Below are positions 63,670-64,000 of a stretch of DNA of 64,000 nt, piece by piece. This stretch comes from CAZHYV01 sp964537055 (GTDB lineage Bacteria > Myxococcota_A > Polyangia > Palsa-1104 > JAEUJZ01). The notes beneath the pieces were generated by a model. It worked only from the letters and a program-made list of their open reading frames with translations, was not told the DNA's origin and searched no databases. The stretch is from NCBI GenBank assembly GCA_964537055.1, contig CAZHYV010000001.1, forward strand, positions 186,001 to 250,000, given 5' to 3'. Position numbers and translations under genes: made by a program. Position 1 is the first letter of the stretch, and every line of letters starts with the position of its first letter.

Positions 63670-64000
63670 ATGCTTAGTGAATCCGTGAAGAAGCAAATCG
63701 AGAATGTACTAAACCAAAACGAAGTGGTTCTATTCATGAAAGGTACAAAAATGACTCCGCGCTGTGGTTTTTCAGCGATGGTAGTAGAGATACTAGACAA
63801 GCTGTCTGCCATCTACAAAGATGTGGATGTCCTTGCAGACCCAGCGGTGCGTGAAGGAATTAAAGAGTATGGTCAATGGCCAACGATTCCACAGCTGTAT
63901 GTTCGAGGAAATCTAATTGGCGGTTGTGATATTGTCCGAGAGCTTTACCAAACAGGTGAATTGGCAAAGCTTTTGGGTACGGCTCAACCCCAACCTCGGG
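63670..64000 (+). CDS. Monothiol glutaredoxin (Grx4 family), 3' end outside window
   Basis: The ATG at 63670 opens a frame that stays open to the window edge, about 110 residues, so the stop lies outside. The CGFS active site is preceded by TPR, the GSH-binding features WPTIPQLYV and GGCDIVREL follow. Monothiol CGFS glutaredoxins bind a [2Fe-2S] cluster and deliver it to target proteins. This fits the nearby isc operon. It is divergent from ftsA. Confidence 0.95.
   Translation, partial: MLSESVKKQIENVLNQNEVVLFMKGTKMTPRCGFSAMVVEILDKLSAIYKDVDVLADPAVREGIKEYGQWPTIPQLYVRGNLIGGCDIVRELYQTGELAKLLGTAQPQPR

Noticed and set aside
1..64000. CRISPR arrays, insertion sequences, prophage or integrase genes
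   Set aside because: No regularly spaced repeats, transposase-like frames or phage genes are seen anywhere in the window.

Overview
The window is a dense, chromosome-core stretch of a Gram-negative bacterium. By eye the GC content is in the mid-40s percent. I see no insertion sequence, prophage, CRISPR array or rRNA. Several features point to Myxococcota (former Deltaproteobacteria): the delta-type type II secretion gene set ending in gspN, an outer-membrane barrel of the kind myxobacteria fuse to OmpA domains, a bifunctional Rel, and ParA/ParB, Lon and Isc proteins of proteobacterial type. The GC is low for that phylum, genes are tightly packed, and some normally contiguous clusters are broken up. 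This suggests a genome-reduced, possibly host-associated lineage; Candidatus Pajaroellobacter is one candidate. That assignment is inference and was not checked against any database.

Layout. 1-8.2 kb: the tail of an outer-membrane barrel protein, a CAU-anticodon tRNA, a coiled-coil zinc-ribbon protein, an acyl-CoA thioesterase, a TPM-domain membrane protein, the dprA-topA pair, and an HU/IHF gene. 8.3-13.5 kb: a NYN-domain protein, the lnt-sua5 pair, and an outer-membrane barrel protein. 13.6-20.1 kb: a type II secretion operon gspI-J-K-L-M-N, without gspC-H. 20.2-26.6 kb: a small membrane protein, fumC, an AAA/DUF4143 ATPase with a near-leaderless promoter, and parA and parB separated by an unusual membrane protein. 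26.9-38.8 kb: lon, a VanY-type peptidase, two unknown exported proteins, the Rel (p)ppGpp enzyme, a DsbD-like protein, and nadK-recN. 38.9-48.5 kb: a coiled-coil lipoprotein, a HAD phosphatase/response regulator/purA operon, ligA-lolA, a small lipoprotein, a flippase/arfB pair and an exported protein. 48.5-53.7 kb: adenosine deaminase, glutathione synthetase, two tandem paralogous HAD proteins and a secreted protein. 53.8-58.7 kb: an iscS-iscU-hscB-hscA-fdx operon and a small ferritin-like gene facing it. 58.8-64 kb: an ACE-like M2 lipoprotein peptidase, aroK behind a small membrane protein, ftsA away from any ftsZ, and the start of a monothiol glutaredoxin gene.

Most genes are housekeeping: DNA topology, repair and segregation, envelope lipoprotein maturation (lnt, lolA), secretion, stringent response, Fe-S assembly and redox. 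No obviously novel defence or mobile system is visible. The less ordinary signals are regulatory and architectural. A sequence ACGTAAGC(GT)TAGGGTTG occurs at the isc promoter and in the promoter spacer of the facing ferritin-like gene. The AAA/DUF4143 gene has an inverted repeat over its promoter. Other points are the gene placed between parA and parB, the HAD duplication, the GspJ prepilin with Gln in place of Glu at +5, and the displaced ftsA.
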